A stretch of DNA of 64,000 nt from Neopararhizobium haloflavum (GCF_002750855.1 NZ_NWUC01000001.1:620001-684000), one strand, 5' to 3'. Counted from the first letter of the stretch, positions 7,469 through 15,830 are shown. The notes: generated by a model not told the origin, from the letters alone. A program made the numbers and translations.

Positions 7469-7501
7469 GCTGAGCGTACCCGAATGATAGAGGTGACAAT
7501 C

Positions 7502-7708
7502 ATGAACTGGGACCAGATCAAAGGTCAGTGGACGCAATTCAAAGGCCACGCGAAGCAGAAGTGGGGCGACCTGACCGACGACGATCTCGACAAAGCCGAC
7601 GGCCACAAGGACGTGCTGGCGGGCCGTATCCAGGAACGATACGGCGTCGAGAAAGAAGAGGCGGATCGTCAGATCGATGAATGGTCTGCCGGCCTCAACG
7701 AGCGGTAA
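7502..7708 (+). CDS. CsbD family stress-response protein
   Basis: A 68-residue protein beginning MNWDQIKGQWTQFKGHAKQK and containing the CsbD core WGDLTDDDLDKADGHKDVLAG. The family is small, hydrophilic, strongly stress-induced and of unknown mechanism. The ATG at 7502 was chosen for the conserved N-terminus and the GAGGTG ribosome site; the frame opens earlier at 7412. It has its own EcfG-type promoter and terminator, so it is monocistronic. Confidence 0.92.
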   Translation: MNWDQIKGQWTQFKGHAKQKWGDLTDDDLDKADGHKDVLAGRIQERYGVEKEEADRQIDEWSAGLNER

Positions 7709-7739
7709 CGCTTAAAAACTCCCTTCGAACGATCCCCCT

Positions 7740-7768
7740 GCCGACCACTCATCGTGGTCGGCTTTTTC
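7740..7768 (+). terminator. Rho-independent terminator of the CsbD gene
   Basis: Nine-base perfect stem GCCGACCAC / GTGGTCGGC followed by TTTTT. Confidence 0.85.
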
Positions 7769-7793
7769 GTGTCGGCGCCGCGGTACCCCAGCG

Positions 7794-8861
7794 TTATTCT
7801 GCGGCCTCGCGGCCCTCTTCAATGTGTTCGTTTGCCTCCTGGCGGTCGCCGCCTTCGGGCTGATTGCCTTCCTGCGCGCCGGCGGCCTGTGGCTGGTGGC
7901 ATAGTTCGACGAGGATTGGAAAGTGATCCGAGCCGATGTCGTCGAGACGCCGGAACTCGCCGAGCAGCCAGTCCTGCGAGGCAAAAAGGTGGTCGAGCGG
8001 CCACTTCATCAGCGGCCAATTGGCATTGAAGGTGGCATAGAGACCGCGGCCGATGCGCGGATCCAGCAGGCCGCTGATCTCCTGAAATAGCGTCGTCGTC
8101 GAGGACCAGGCAACGTCGTTGAGGTCGCCGGCGACGATCGCCGGCAAGGAGGCGTCGGAGGCCTCCTTTGCGACGATGAGGAGTTCGGCGTCCCGTTCGT
8201 CGGTATCGTCTTTCGGGCGAGGCGGCGAAGGATGAACGCCCCACAAGGCAAACTCGATCTGATCAGTCAGGGTGACGCGGGTTCGAATGGACGGGATGTC
8301 CTCCTCGAGGATGTGTCGGATTTCACCATCGATCAGCGGCAGGCGCGAGTAAAGACCGATGCCATATGTGTTCGACAGCGGTTCCAGGATCGTATACGGG
8401 TAAGTGCCCGCAAGGGGCTCGATGGCCTCGGTCCATTGATCGTCGATTTCCGTCAGCAAGATTATATCTGCATCGGTCTCCGCGACGAGATCGAGCAACC
8501 GGTCGAACTGGCGGTTCTCCTGCAGCACATTGGCGAGGAGAAAGCGCACGCGCGCGTCGCCGGTGCAGACTTCGGCCGAAAGCAGCTGTTGTGGCCAGGC
8601 GGCCGTATAGGGCACGATCATCCATGCTTGCCAAAGGAGAGCGACGACAGACGCCGCCGTGAGCAGAGCGCCCGCCGTTGCACCGCAAGGACCGGTCCAG
8701 CGATAGATGAGCAGCGCGATGAGCAGGACGGCCGCGATCTGCAGGCGGGGAAAATCCAGAACCCTGATCCACCACTCATCAGTTTCGATGAGAGCAAGCC
8801 CCGTCGCGACGCACATCAAGACGCAGATGACAGCCGCGCTTGTTCCAATCCAACGAACCAT
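7794..8861 (-). CDS. Membrane-anchored endonuclease/exonuclease/phosphatase family protein
   Basis: A 355-residue protein with about three N-terminal membrane helices (residues 1-100) and a C-terminal endonuclease/exonuclease/phosphatase domain. Visible metal and catalytic motifs are LLANVLQENR, LLTEID (metal Glu), WGVHPSPP, VAGDLND (Asp/Asn pair) and the final SDHFPI (catalytic Asp-His). The catalytic domain should face the periplasm, as in other members of this layout; the substrate is unknown. The ATG at 8861 has GGAG eight bases upstream and is preferred over a TTG at 8885. The C-terminal tail is rich in Gln, Glu and Gly. Confidence 0.85.
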   Translation of the reverse strand: MVRWIGTSAAVICVLMCVATGLALIETDEWWIRVLDFPRLQIAAVLLIALLIYRWTGPCGATAGALLTAASVVALLWQAWMIVPYTAAWPQQLLSAEVCTGDARVRFLLANVLQENRQFDRLLDLVAETDADIILLTEIDDQWTEAIEPLAGTYPYTILEPLSNTYGIGLYSRLPLIDGEIRHILEEDIPSIRTRVTLTDQIEFALWGVHPSPPRPKDDTDERDAELLIVAKEASDASLPAIVAGDLNDVAWSSTTTLFQEISGLLDPRIGRGLYATFNANWPLMKWPLDHLFASQDWLLGEFRRLDDIGSDHFPILVELCHQPQAAGAQEGNQPEGGDRQEANEHIEEGREAAE

Positions 8862-9357
8862 CGAGCGCGCTCCAAGTCTCCACAAGTATCACACGTCGCG
8901 GCTCGGGCATCGAGCGACGGACCGGCGACGTTAATTGCTGTCTCGGATTATATCGACGGGCCGACCCCGTCGATTGGCTGGGCCCAATCTTTCTTCGCTG
9001 TCCCGAAGTTTCGTCATCGGGAGAACCCAGGCAAGCGAAGCTCTCGGCAACGCCGGCTCGGCTGGCGAGGAGCATCCCGATGAAATCGGCGATTTACCGT
9101 CGGCCCGTTGACGTTGATCAAGTCAATTTCAAAAACGCTCGTGGTATGTTGCCTGCTTCTTCACGCCCCGTTCGACAAACGCGGCGGTGCGGTTGCGGGG
9201 TCCGCTCGACAAAGATGAATGTGGCACACCCGCGTTGATGCTGAAGTGAGCGATCTCGCGTCAACGCGACATTTCAATAAATGGGCTGGGAACGGTAACG
9301 TCGCGCGCGATCATGCGTGCTGGCGAATGACTTAACCTGCGATGAAGGATTAGGACA
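8862..9357. other. Intergenic region with one doubtful small reading frame
   Basis: About 500 bases between divergent genes. A 52-residue frame at 9080-9238 has a GAGGAG site, but its Arg-rich, low-complexity product resembles no family, so it is not called as a gene. A GGAAC motif precedes the 9358 gene but lacks a matching CGTT at the right distance. Confidence 0.4.
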
Positions 9358-9600
9358 ATGAAGGCCCTGCTGATCGGTGCGGTGTTCTCAATCGTGCCAA
9401 CACTCGCAATCGCGCAGAACACCGCGCCTCCCGAGCTACCGCTATCCGGCGCATTTGAGAACGAGCGTATGCAGATCGACCGGACGGTGACGAGCTCGAT
9501 ATCCCCGGTGAGCCGCATGCCTCAGGAGAGCGACGAATATTCGGCGAGGCGAGGCTTCGGCGATCATCCGTCGCGCTATCCAGTGCGGCGGGAATTCTAG
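9358..9600 (+). CDS. Small exported protein
   Basis: An 80-residue protein with a clear signal peptide (MKALLIGAVFSIVPTLAIAQ, cleavage probably after IAQ) and a short mature part rich in Pro, Ser and Arg. AAGGA lies just upstream of the ATG. No family recognised. It ends before a 12-base inverted repeat. Confidence 0.55.
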   Translation: MKALLIGAVFSIVPTLAIAQNTAPPELPLSGAFENERMQIDRTVTSSISPVSRMPQESDEYSARRGFGDHPSRYPVRREF

Positions 9601-9609
9601 AATGACAGA

Positions 9610-9645
9610 GATGATACGGCCGATCGTTTGGCTGGCCGTATCATC
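9610..9645. repeat. Perfect 12-base inverted repeat, possible terminator
   Basis: GATGATACGGCC at 9610 pairs with GGCCGTATCATC at 9634 around a 12-base loop. There is no T tract on either side, so it is at best a weak terminator. It could protect the 3' end of the upstream transcript. Confidence 0.6.
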
Positions 9646-9689
9646 ACGCGTGCGGACGATGCCGAGCGCGCCTCGGTCATCGCTAGCCC

Positions 9690-9857
9690 TCAATGCATGG
9701 CGGACCAGGCGACAATCGCGATCACCATCGCGCCAATAGCACATAAGGCGGTGATCCGCCGACCTGTGAGCAGCGAACGATTCCAGTCGTTGGCAGGATC
9801 CGGAATAGCCCTCGATTTTCGGTGGTGGTGGCCCTCGTCACGGGTTAAAAGCCGCAA
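9690..9857 (-). CDS. Possible small single-pass membrane protein
   Basis: The last 55 codons of a longer open frame look coding: a His/Arg-rich start, then NDWNRSLLTGRRITALCAIG and a hydrophobic segment ending WSAMH. The only plausible start is the TTG at 9857, without a good ribosome site. It may instead be the remnant of a longer, decayed gene. Confidence 0.3.
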   Translation of the reverse strand: MRLLTRDEGHHHRKSRAIPDPANDWNRSLLTGRRITALCAIGAMVIAIVAWSAMH

Positions 9858-10211
9858 GGCAACATGAGAAACCCGCAGCCTAATGTGGCGTCGCCTCCGT
9901 GCTGCTTTTCCATGGTGCGGTGTGGAGGGGCGGGGAGCGAAATACATCGCCTCACATATCAAATATAGACAGCAAAGAAACAACCTTCTCCGGCGACAGG
10001 GTGCCACACCACTTGTGCCAACGGCCTTCGATCGGTCATTGCAAAGGATGAGCTCGGCTTGCGGCAGCTTGGCTGAGCGGCTTGGAGGGTGCCAAGGCTT
10101 AGGTCTGGGCGAATGGTCGTGGGCCACAAACTGCGGCGTCGTGCGATTTCAAGGTCGGAAGCAGGCGCAGCATAAATGCGGGTAAAATGACCATAAGTTC
10201 GACAGCCAGAT
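9858..10211. other. Gene-free stretch
   Basis: No frame here has family features, a signal peptide or a convincing ribosome site. Several A/T-rich patches occur near 9950-9990, lower in GC than the surrounding DNA, which fits inserted or decaying sequence. Confidence 0.4.
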
Positions 10212-10391
10212 TCATCCGACAGTGACCAGACCCATCAGGATCGTGCAGCCGATCGCATCCCGCCCGCCGCGTCGGCAGGATCGGTGTTTGTCCCAGCCCT
10301 TCGGCCGATCGTCGTCGCTGCCATCATGTTCGATGGTGCGTGGCGGAAATGAATCGAGAGATGCCCGTTCATCAGCCGGCCAATCCTTCAT
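10212..10391 (-). CDS. Hypothetical small protein
   Basis: A 59-residue protein from the ATG at 10391, chosen for its GAGGGAG ribosome site; the frame opens earlier at 10541. The middle is charged (DDDRPKGWDKHRSCRRGGRD) and the end is hydrophobic (AIGCTILMGLVTVG). No family recognised. Confidence 0.38.
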   Translation of the reverse strand: MKDWPADERASLDSFPPRTIEHDGSDDDRPKGWDKHRSCRRGGRDAIGCTILMGLVTVG

Positions 10392-10434
10392 GCGCCGCTC
10401 CCTCGCTGCTAAGCGCGGAATCCGAGCCGGATTT

Positions 10435-10668
10435 TCAATAGGGCTCCACGCCAATCGCAACAGCAGGAATTCTGGCTGCTCGCGAATGGCGTGCCCACGG
10501 ATGTTGCGCCTCAAGGAAGTCGAACGTGCCACTTCCTTCAATCTTCACGACGGAAATCATCTCAAGGAATGTGATGTCGGTAAAGCCGGCCCCAAATCGA
10601 CCAGTCGTCAGGACAGGTGCGTCGTCTGGCAACTGCGACAGGCGTACGATTAATTCTCCGACTGTCAT
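10435..10668 (-). CDS. Conserved small protein (MTVGELI... type)
   Basis: A 77-residue protein starting MTVGELIVRLSQLPDDAPVL followed by a Gly-rich turn and 'FTDITFLEMISV'. This opening recalls small proteins, often on phages or islands, that begin MTV.ELI..L..LP.D..V. The ATG at 10668 fits that pattern; ten extra codons are possible upstream. Function unknown. Its presence beside a tRNA fragment fits acquired DNA. Confidence 0.5.
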   Translation of the reverse strand: MTVGELIVRLSQLPDDAPVLTTGRFGAGFTDITFLEMISVVKIEGSGTFDFLEAQHPWARHSRAARIPAVAIGVEPY

Positions 10669-11301
10669 CTGCTTCAGTGCTCCCGGACATCTCTTCAACT
10701 GTCTTCACAATAACGCAGATGGACAGCCGATCAATTCTCTGCGCCAGTCTTCAGAGGCGAGTACGATGGAAAGACCAGACGAACCTTCGATGCAACTCCG
10801 TCGCTACGATCTCGCGAGCAGCGCGGGCTTTCATTACAACCATGCGTCGACCCGACCTAGCTCCATGACTTTTACAGTCAAATTAATGGGCCTTTGATTT
10901 CATTGATTTTTCGGCTGTTCGCTTTTACCAATTTTCGCCTGACAACACTCTGATTTGGCTAGCCAAGCGTTTGGACTCTTAATCAGCGGGTCGTAGGTTC
11001 GATCCCTACATCACCCACCATTTCTCCTTCCCGCCACACGTTCAGGCTCACCAGGGCGCAGTTGTATTCTCCACCACGGTTTCGCGCGGCGCGGTGGAAT
11101 TCGTCATGTAATGGAAGGCTTTACGCAATAAAGCAGGGGGTTTTAATGTGTCTCGGTCGTGTGAAAATCAAGATAAGATTTTATAGTTTTAGAATTTCCC
11201 GAAAATTTATTTGGCTGGCGCCGAATAATCGTTAGGTCGAAAGGCCGATCTGTGGGATGTTGATCGGGCGGCGCGCTGAGGCGCCGATAAGGACAGTCGA
11301 C
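10669..11301. other. A/T-rich intergenic region around the tRNA fragment
   Basis: Apart from the truncated tRNA-Lys sequence at 10974-11020 no gene is supported. The stretches 10860-10960 and 11140-11240 are noticeably A/T-rich compared with the surrounding high-GC DNA. Confidence 0.5.
10974..11020 (+). pseudogene. 3' half of tRNA-Lys (CTT), probable att-site remnant
   Basis: From GACTCTTAATCAG through the variable region, T arm (GTAGGTTCGATCCCTAC) and acceptor 3' strand to TCACCCACCA, the sequence is that of a tRNA-Lys with anticodon CTT, including an encoded CCA. The 5' half is absent: the bases before 10974 form neither the 5' acceptor strand (GGGTGA expected) nor a D arm. A 3' tRNA piece starting at the anticodon arm is the usual duplication left by tyrosine-recombinase integration. 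No integrase or second copy is seen in the window. Confidence 0.75.
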
Positions 11302-11394
11302 ATGCCGACCCACACCTATGCCCTGCAGCTTTACTGCACTGCGTTCGCAGTTGGGGGCTTCTTCCTGGCGTTGGTCGTCCTGTTCGCCCTTTAG
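11302..11394 (+). CDS. 30-residue membrane micro-protein
   Basis: Reads MPTHTYALQLYCTAFAVGGF and then FLALVVLFAL: a short polar start and one membrane segment. AAGGA lies nine bases before the ATG. Coding is inferred from the ribosome site and hydrophobic pattern only. Confidence 0.4.
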   Translation: MPTHTYALQLYCTAFAVGGFFLALVVLFAL

Positions 11395-11487
11395 CGCGTG
11401 CATCGCGCCGGAAAGCGGGCCAGGCCGCGCGCGTGAGCGGGCGGCTGCGTCCGATCTTTTCCGCCTCGACCCGAAAGGTTGAACCGC

Positions 11488-11640
11488 ATGGCCGCGCCGA
11501 GACGATCCTTCTTGAGCAATCCGTGGACCCTCATGATCACGGGCATCTTCGCCGCGGTCATCGCCCTTGGCGGCTGGCGCTACTACACCTCGCCGACCGA
11601 TGTCGCGCCGCCGGCGGACGAGATCGAGCAGACGCAGTAG
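11488..11640 (+). CDS. 50-residue single-pass membrane protein
   Basis: A basic N-terminus (MAAPRRSFLSNPW) and one membrane segment (TLMITGIFAAVIALGGW) are followed by an acidic, Pro-rich tail. The A/G-rich AAAGG lies about ten bases upstream. A third small frame follows closely, which suggests a short operon 11302-11876 of small proteins. Function unknown. Confidence 0.42.
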   Translation: MAAPRRSFLSNPWTLMITGIFAAVIALGGWRYYTSPTDVAPPADEIEQTQ

Positions 11641-11708
11641 AGGACACGCCCCTGACCTCGGACCGCCCGACCACGCATTGCCAGACCGCCGACCGGCACC
11701 AGTCGCTG

Positions 11709-11876
11709 ATGCGCGTCTTCCGGCGGCTTGAGGACATCGAGCATCTGATCGGCTTCTTCCGGACGGATGGCGATGTCTCCGCGCCATCGGAAATCGCGGC
11801 GCTGACGCGTGAGCGCGCGGCCCTTGCCGACGAGGCGCGCGCGATGGTCGGCAACGACAATGGCGTGCGGCCCTGA
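11709..11876 (+). CDS. Small helical protein, start uncertain
   Basis: The frame encodes FRRLEDIEHLIGFFRTDGD then an Ala/Glu/Arg helix ending GNDNGVRP. The first ATG is at 11709 (55 residues), but AGAGG at 11640 would fit a CTG start at 11652 (74 residues). No family recognised. Confidence 0.38.
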   Translation: MRVFRRLEDIEHLIGFFRTDGDVSAPSEIAALTRERAALADEARAMVGNDNGVRP

Positions 11877-11947
11877 AGCGTGTTTGCCTTTGAAAAGAAG
11901 CGCGATCCGCGCTCAGCCGGCGCAAAGGGCCGGCGCCCGTCGAAATC

Positions 11948-12271
11948 TCAGTTCGAGGCGTTCTGGTCGCGCTCGCCGTCGAACAGCAGTTCGTGCGTGA
12001 CGGGGTCGTAATAGCGCATCAGTTCGCGCACGAAGATCCGCGGGTCGATGCGGAAGGCCTTGGCGAAGGCGGCGTAGCGCTCGGGCGGGATGCGCCCGCG
12101 GCCGGTCTCCAGCTGCGAGATGAACGAATAATATTCGATGCCGACCGCCTTGGCGAGATCGCGCTGCGAGAGGTTCTCGTTCTCGCGCAGGATGCGCAGC
12201 CATCGCCCGCCCAGTTGGCGCAGCCGTGTCACTTCTTCCGGCTTCATGCTGTGTTGCGGATGTCCATACAT
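11948..12271 (-). CDS. XRE-family helix-turn-helix regulator
   Basis: A 107-residue repressor-like protein from the ATG at 12271 (MYGHPQHSMKPEEV). The helix-turn-helix runs over about residues 20-75 (LRILRENENLSQRDLAKAVGIE, then FISQLETGRGRIPPERYAAFAKAF). The C-terminus is acidic. It diverges from the large DUF4214 gene across 430 bases and could control it, although no operator was identified. Confidence 0.8.
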   Translation of the reverse strand: MYGHPQHSMKPEEVTRLRQLGGRWLRILRENENLSQRDLAKAVGIEYYSFISQLETGRGRIPPERYAAFAKAFRIDPRIFVRELMRYYDPVTHELLFDGERDQNASN

Positions 12272-12700
12272 TGCCCAATCACCCAGCCATTCGGAACAAC
12301 GCACGCAGAGGTCCCGTGTTTTTGTCACTATACTCTCTACCCGCGAACGCGCCGTATAGCAACCATATATACGGAATAATCCGCACGGAAATCTCCCGTG
12401 TCCGCATCTGAGCTTCAAAGTGAATGCTAATTCGCGAAGAGTCTCTCATAATACAAGAATCATCGTCTGTTTGCATTTTGATAAGCGCATGAACCCTTGC
12501 AAATCAGCAGCCTGCGGAAATCCAGCAATTGCGGGCTTTCGGCGATTTCCGGCAAAAAATATACAGTAACCTCGACATTCCGCGTTGACACCGGTCAGTG
12601 TGAAGGTTACGCAACCCATGGCCAAGAAATCGAATGGCCGGCTGGCGGCTCCCCGGTCGTCATTCCGCCTCCAGGTCGGAAACTCAAGAGGAAAGACATT
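12272..12700. other. Long divergent promoter region
   Basis: A 429-base gap, fairly A/T-rich at 12310-12480, between the XRE regulator and the secreted protein gene. It contains GTAACC at 12566 and GGTTAC at 12605 as a spaced inverted repeat flanking a candidate promoter. Open frames through it have no coding features. Confidence 0.4.
12585..12613 (+). promoter_or_regulatory. Candidate sigma-70 promoter of the DUF4214 gene
   Basis: TTGACA at 12585, a 17-base spacer and TACGCA at 12608. The -35 box is perfect and the -10 is weak. It lies about 90 bases before the start codon of the secreted protein gene. Confidence 0.35.
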
Positions 12701-14920
12701 ATGGCTACAGTGCAGGGAATTTACATCGCGCTCTTCGGGCGCCCGGCCGATCCGCTCGGTCTCGAATTCTATCAAGAGGCCACCAACAACGGTGAAAACC
12801 TCGACGTCGTGTACAACTCTCTCGCACAGTCGGAAGAGTATCTGAGCCGCTTCGAGGGCCAGAACAGCATTCAGATCGTGAACTCGGTCTACCTTTCACT
12901 TTTCGGCCGCAGCGCTGAAATCGAAGGTCTGACCTATTGGTCGGCTCGTCTTGAGTCGGGCGAACTGTCCATCGAACAGATCGCTATCGCCATCTATGAC
13001 GGCGCGCTCGGCGACGACCTTGCGACGATCCAGAACAAGGAAGCAGCGGCCAACCTGTTCACTGCTTCGATCGACACCGGCGAAGAACTTGTCGCCTATC
13101 AGGGCGAAGACGCTGCGGCTGCCGGCCGTGACTTCCTCGACATGGTCGACGAAAATGAAGACAGCATTCCGACCCAGGCGGAAGTTGACGCTTTCATTGA
13201 TGCTGAAATCGTTGATGGCGGACCCTCCACTGGCGACAGCTTTGTTCTCACCGACGCCGTTGACCAGCTGGTTGGCACAAATGGTGATGACACGTTCGTC
13301 GGCACCGACGACACGTACCAGACTGGCGATTCCATCGACGGTGGTTCGGGCACGGATAGGCTGGAACTGACGGTGACGAACGCTGCCACGGGTGGTCAGA
13401 TCGTTGACACCGACAGCGTTGAGCAGGTTTACGTCCGCAACATCGCTGCGGGCACCAACGTTGATGCCTCGGGCTTCGTTGGTCTTCAGCAGATTTGGTC
13501 GGATCGTTCCAGCCAGTCGCTTACGGCGACAGGACTTGCTGCCGGCACCACGATCGGCTTGATGGGCACGAATTTCGGTTTCTCCGCAGCTTTCGCTGCC
13601 GGTGCAATCGCGTCGGGCGACACCATCAACTTTGCGGTAAACGGCACGAACGGTGGCGCCTATGCTGACCTCAACGCTGACACCGGCCTAGATGCGACTG
13701 ACGAAGTTGCGGCTAATATCTCGGTAACGGGTGACAACCGCATCGATCTCGGTGTTAACAATGGCGATGGTGATGCAACCAACGATGCGACTTTGACGTC
13801 CATCACGCTGTCGGGCACTGGCAACATTGCACTCTCGCCACAGGGTGCGGGCATTGGCGCCGATCAGACCTTCGAAGGCGTAACCGACTTTGATGCTTCG
13901 GGCCTCGAAGGCGGTGTCTCTGTCGATCTGACGCAGAACGACGCGGATATCACGGTGACGGGTTCGGCTGGTGATGACTACGTCAACATCGCCAACCTCG
14001 ACGCTGACGACAGCGTTGATCTCGGCGAAGGCACCGACATCCTTGGTATCGACGAAGCAAATCTTCAGGCTGCCGCTGCTGCCACGGGTGTAGAATATAT
14101 CGCTATCAACTCGTCGGCTGGCGCTGGCCTGGCGATCGACGGTGACGACTTCGATGTAGACGGTTTTGTCCTTAATGCTGATACGACAGACCTTGACCTT
14201 GACGCATTCGATGGCATCTCGGTCAATGTTGCGACAAGTCAGGCGGACATTTCGTTCAACGACACCGAAAGCGTTTCGATTAACGTCGGTTTCCCCGAAA
14301 TCGGCACAGGCGCTGTTGAAGATCTCATCGGACGTCAAGGCGACGACAGCATCACCATCGGTGCACTCGATGTCGATGGATCGACTGACGTCTCGTTCAT
14401 GACCGGTGACGCCGATCAAGATCTGACAATCACCACTCTCAATGCCGATAACGACGTGGAAATGATCACCGTCGCGGGTGCTGGCGACTTCGACGTAACC
14501 GGTACTACGAATGGCTTGGCCACTGCGGCCGATCTGGCCACGTTGGATCTGTCTGGTTTGACTGGTGTATTTGACTCCGATGAAATCGGTGATGGTGATG
14601 GTGGAGTTACCGTACTGGTCGGTAATCTCGCCGACAACTCCGTCATCAATCTGTCGACAGCCGCCTCTGCTCGTGACTTCATTGAGTTTGGTGCAGAACT
14701 CGACAACGAGATCACGATTGCCAACTTCGAAGAAGGCGATAACATCACTTCGGATGTGCTTGACTTCTCCGAACTGGGTGTGACCGCATTGGCAGATCTC
14801 GACTTCGCTGACGCGGGTGCTAATGTCGAGATTACGTCGGATCTCTTCGATGGAACGCTCACTCTGACCGGTGTGAACGAGGCTGCTCTAAACGAGAGCA
14901 ACTTCATTTTCGCTGCCTGA
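12701..14920 (+). CDS. Large secreted DUF4214 domain protein (S-layer or adhesin-like)
   Basis: A 739-residue very acidic protein. The N-terminus carries two DUF4214-type units (IYIALFGRPADPLGLEFY and VYLSLFGRSAEIEGLTYW). The rest is Asp/Thr/Gly/Ala-rich beta repeat sequence with one RTX-like element (DGGSGTDRLEL). It has almost no cysteine and no N-terminal signal peptide, and ends LNESNFIFAA, all as expected for type I secretion. The ATG at 12701 follows an AGAGGA site; longer frames upstream lack one. Codon third positions are less GC-biased than in neighbouring genes. A very strong terminator follows. An S-layer or adhesin role is inferred. Confidence 0.78.
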   Translation: MATVQGIYIALFGRPADPLGLEFYQEATNNGENLDVVYNSLAQSEEYLSRFEGQNSIQIVNSVYLSLFGRSAEIEGLTYWSARLESGELSIEQIAIAIYDGALGDDLATIQNKEAAANLFTASIDTGEELVAYQGEDAAAAGRDFLDMVDENEDSIPTQAEVDAFIDAEIVDGGPSTGDSFVLTDAVDQLVGTNGDDTFVGTDDTYQTGDSIDGGSGTDRLELTVTNAATGGQIVDTDSVEQVYVRNIAAGTNVDASGFVGLQQIWSDRSSQSLTATGLAAGTTIGLMGTNFGFSAAFAAGAIASGDTINFAVNGTNGGAYADLNADTGLDATDEVAANISVTGDNRIDLGVNNGDGDATNDATLTSITLSGTGNIALSPQGAGIGADQTFEGVTDFDASGLEGGVSVDLTQNDADITVTGSAGDDYVNIANLDADDSVDLGEGTDILGIDEANLQAAAAATGVEYIAINSSAGAGLAIDGDDFDVDGFVLNADTTDLDLDAFDGISVNVATSQADISFNDTESVSINVGFPEIGTGAVEDLIGRQGDDSITIGALDVDGSTDVSFMTGDADQDLTITTLNADNDVEMITVAGAGDFDVTGTTNGLATAADLATLDLSGLTGVFDSDEIGDGDGGVTVLVGNLADNSVINLSTAASARDFIEFGAELDNEITIANFEEGDNITSDVLDFSELGVTALADLDFADAGANVEITSDLFDGTLTLTGVNEAALNESNFIFAA

Positions 14921-14940
14921 TCACAGTCGAGTGACTATTG

Positions 14941-14974
14941 AAGACCTCGCCGTCTAGTGACGGCGAGGTCTTTT
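14941..14974 (+). terminator. Strong rho-independent terminator of the DUF4214 gene
   Basis: Perfect 14-base stem AAGACCTCGCCGTC / GACGGCGAGGTCTT with a TAGT loop, followed by TT. Its strength fits a highly expressed gene. Confidence 0.92.
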
Positions 14975-15005
14975 GTACTTGTCATCGGGTGCGCTCCAGT
15001 TCACA

Positions 15006-15039
15006 AAACACAAAAAAGCCGCCGATAGCCATCGGCGGC
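15006..15039 (-). terminator. Rho-independent terminator of the small gene at 15089
   Basis: On the minus strand a nine-base stem (GCCGCCGAT / ATCGGCGGC) is followed by TTTTTTG. Confidence 0.82.
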
Positions 15040-15088
15040 GTTGTCGTCTTTCTCGTCCTCTCGCGCGGGCCCCGCGCGGTGCCTGCCC

Positions 15089-15229
15089 TTAGCGGCGGCG
15101 CAGGTGCGAGAAGCTGTCGGGTGCGATGCCGAGGGTCTTCAGATCGTCGGCGAGCGGCATGCGGTGGTCGCGCACGGCGCGGCTGACGGCGACGGCTGCG
15201 TAGAACTCGCGGACATAACGGAAATTCAT
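15089..15229 (-). CDS. 46-residue DUF1127-like small protein
   Basis: Reads MNFRYVREFYAAVAVSRAVR, then DLKTLGIAPDSFSHLRRR. The C-terminal 'L..LGI....F' recalls DUF1127-type small proteins of alphaproteobacteria, some of which act in RNA or phosphate physiology; membership is not certain. A strong AAGGAGA ribosome site is ten bases before the ATG, and a clear terminator follows, so it is very probably a real single gene. Confidence 0.65.
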   Translation of the reverse strand: MNFRYVREFYAAVAVSRAVRDHRMPLADDLKTLGIAPDSFSHLRRR

Positions 15230-15370
15230 TTCTCAAGGTCTCCTTCGTGCGATCGGCAATTTCATGTTGCACCCAACATAGGCAGCCCGCCCGCCGCGGA
15301 GTACCGGCAGTTTTTGCGGTGCAGCATTGCAAAAATGCATGCGTCGGCGTGCTTTGCCGGGTTTCGTTTT

Positions 15371-15395
15371 GGAACTTCGGCTTTCGCCGCGAGTT
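15371..15395 (+). promoter_or_regulatory. EcfG-like promoter
   Basis: GGAAC, 16 bases, AGTT: one mismatch from the EcfG consensus, about 45 bases before the start codon at 15441. Confidence 0.45.
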
Positions 15396-15440
15396 GTTCG
15401 GCTGGACAGACAACAAACAACCAACAGGGAGAAGACACCC

Positions 15441-15800
15441 ATGACCACCACCAGGATCACAGCCGCCGCCGCAGCCCTTTTCCTCCTCGCCTCGCCGGCG
15501 CTCGCCCAGTCGGGCGGCAGCACCACCGCGCTCGACAACGTGCCGACGCCCGGCAACGCCATCAGCGGCACCAACAGCGAGATGATGATGTCGGAAGGCG
15601 CTTACGGCGTGTTCTACGAGGAAGACGGCACGACGATGCGCAGCGAGGAAGACGCGATGACGGCCTATGAAGGCCTTTCCGCCGAAGACCAGGAAATGGT
15701 CAACATGGCCTGCACCGACTGGGAAGAAGAGCGCGTCGGCTTCCTCGACAGCGTGACGTCGACCTGCAAGGCCGTGACCGGCGCCGGCGTCAACCAGTAA
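15441..15800 (+). CDS. Small exported protein of unknown function
   Basis: A 119-residue protein with a signal peptide (MTTTRITAAAAALFLLASPA, cleavage near LAQ) and an acidic mature part with a Met-rich stretch (SEMMMSEGAYG) and two cysteines (ACTDW and STCKA) that could form one disulfide. AGGGAG precedes the ATG. It has an EcfG-like promoter and a terminator, so it appears monocistronic. No family recognised. Confidence 0.65.
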   Translation: MTTTRITAAAAALFLLASPALAQSGGSTTALDNVPTPGNAISGTNSEMMMSEGAYGVFYEEDGTTMRSEEDAMTAYEGLSAEDQEMVNMACTDWEEERVGFLDSVTSTCKAVTGAGVNQ

Positions 15801-15830
15801 TCGCTTCCATAGCGTTCGCAAGACTTTCAA

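Noticed and set aside
9080-9238. 52-residue gene
   Set aside because: A ribosome site is present, but the product is Arg-rich without recognisable features and the surrounding DNA looks non-coding.
10945-11020. Complete tRNA-Lys gene
   Set aside because: The bases upstream of 10974 cannot form the acceptor 5' strand or a D arm, so only the 3' half is present.
12701-14920. RTX toxin
   Set aside because: Only one RTX-like element is present (DGGSGTDRLEL); tandem GGxGxD nonapeptides are missing.
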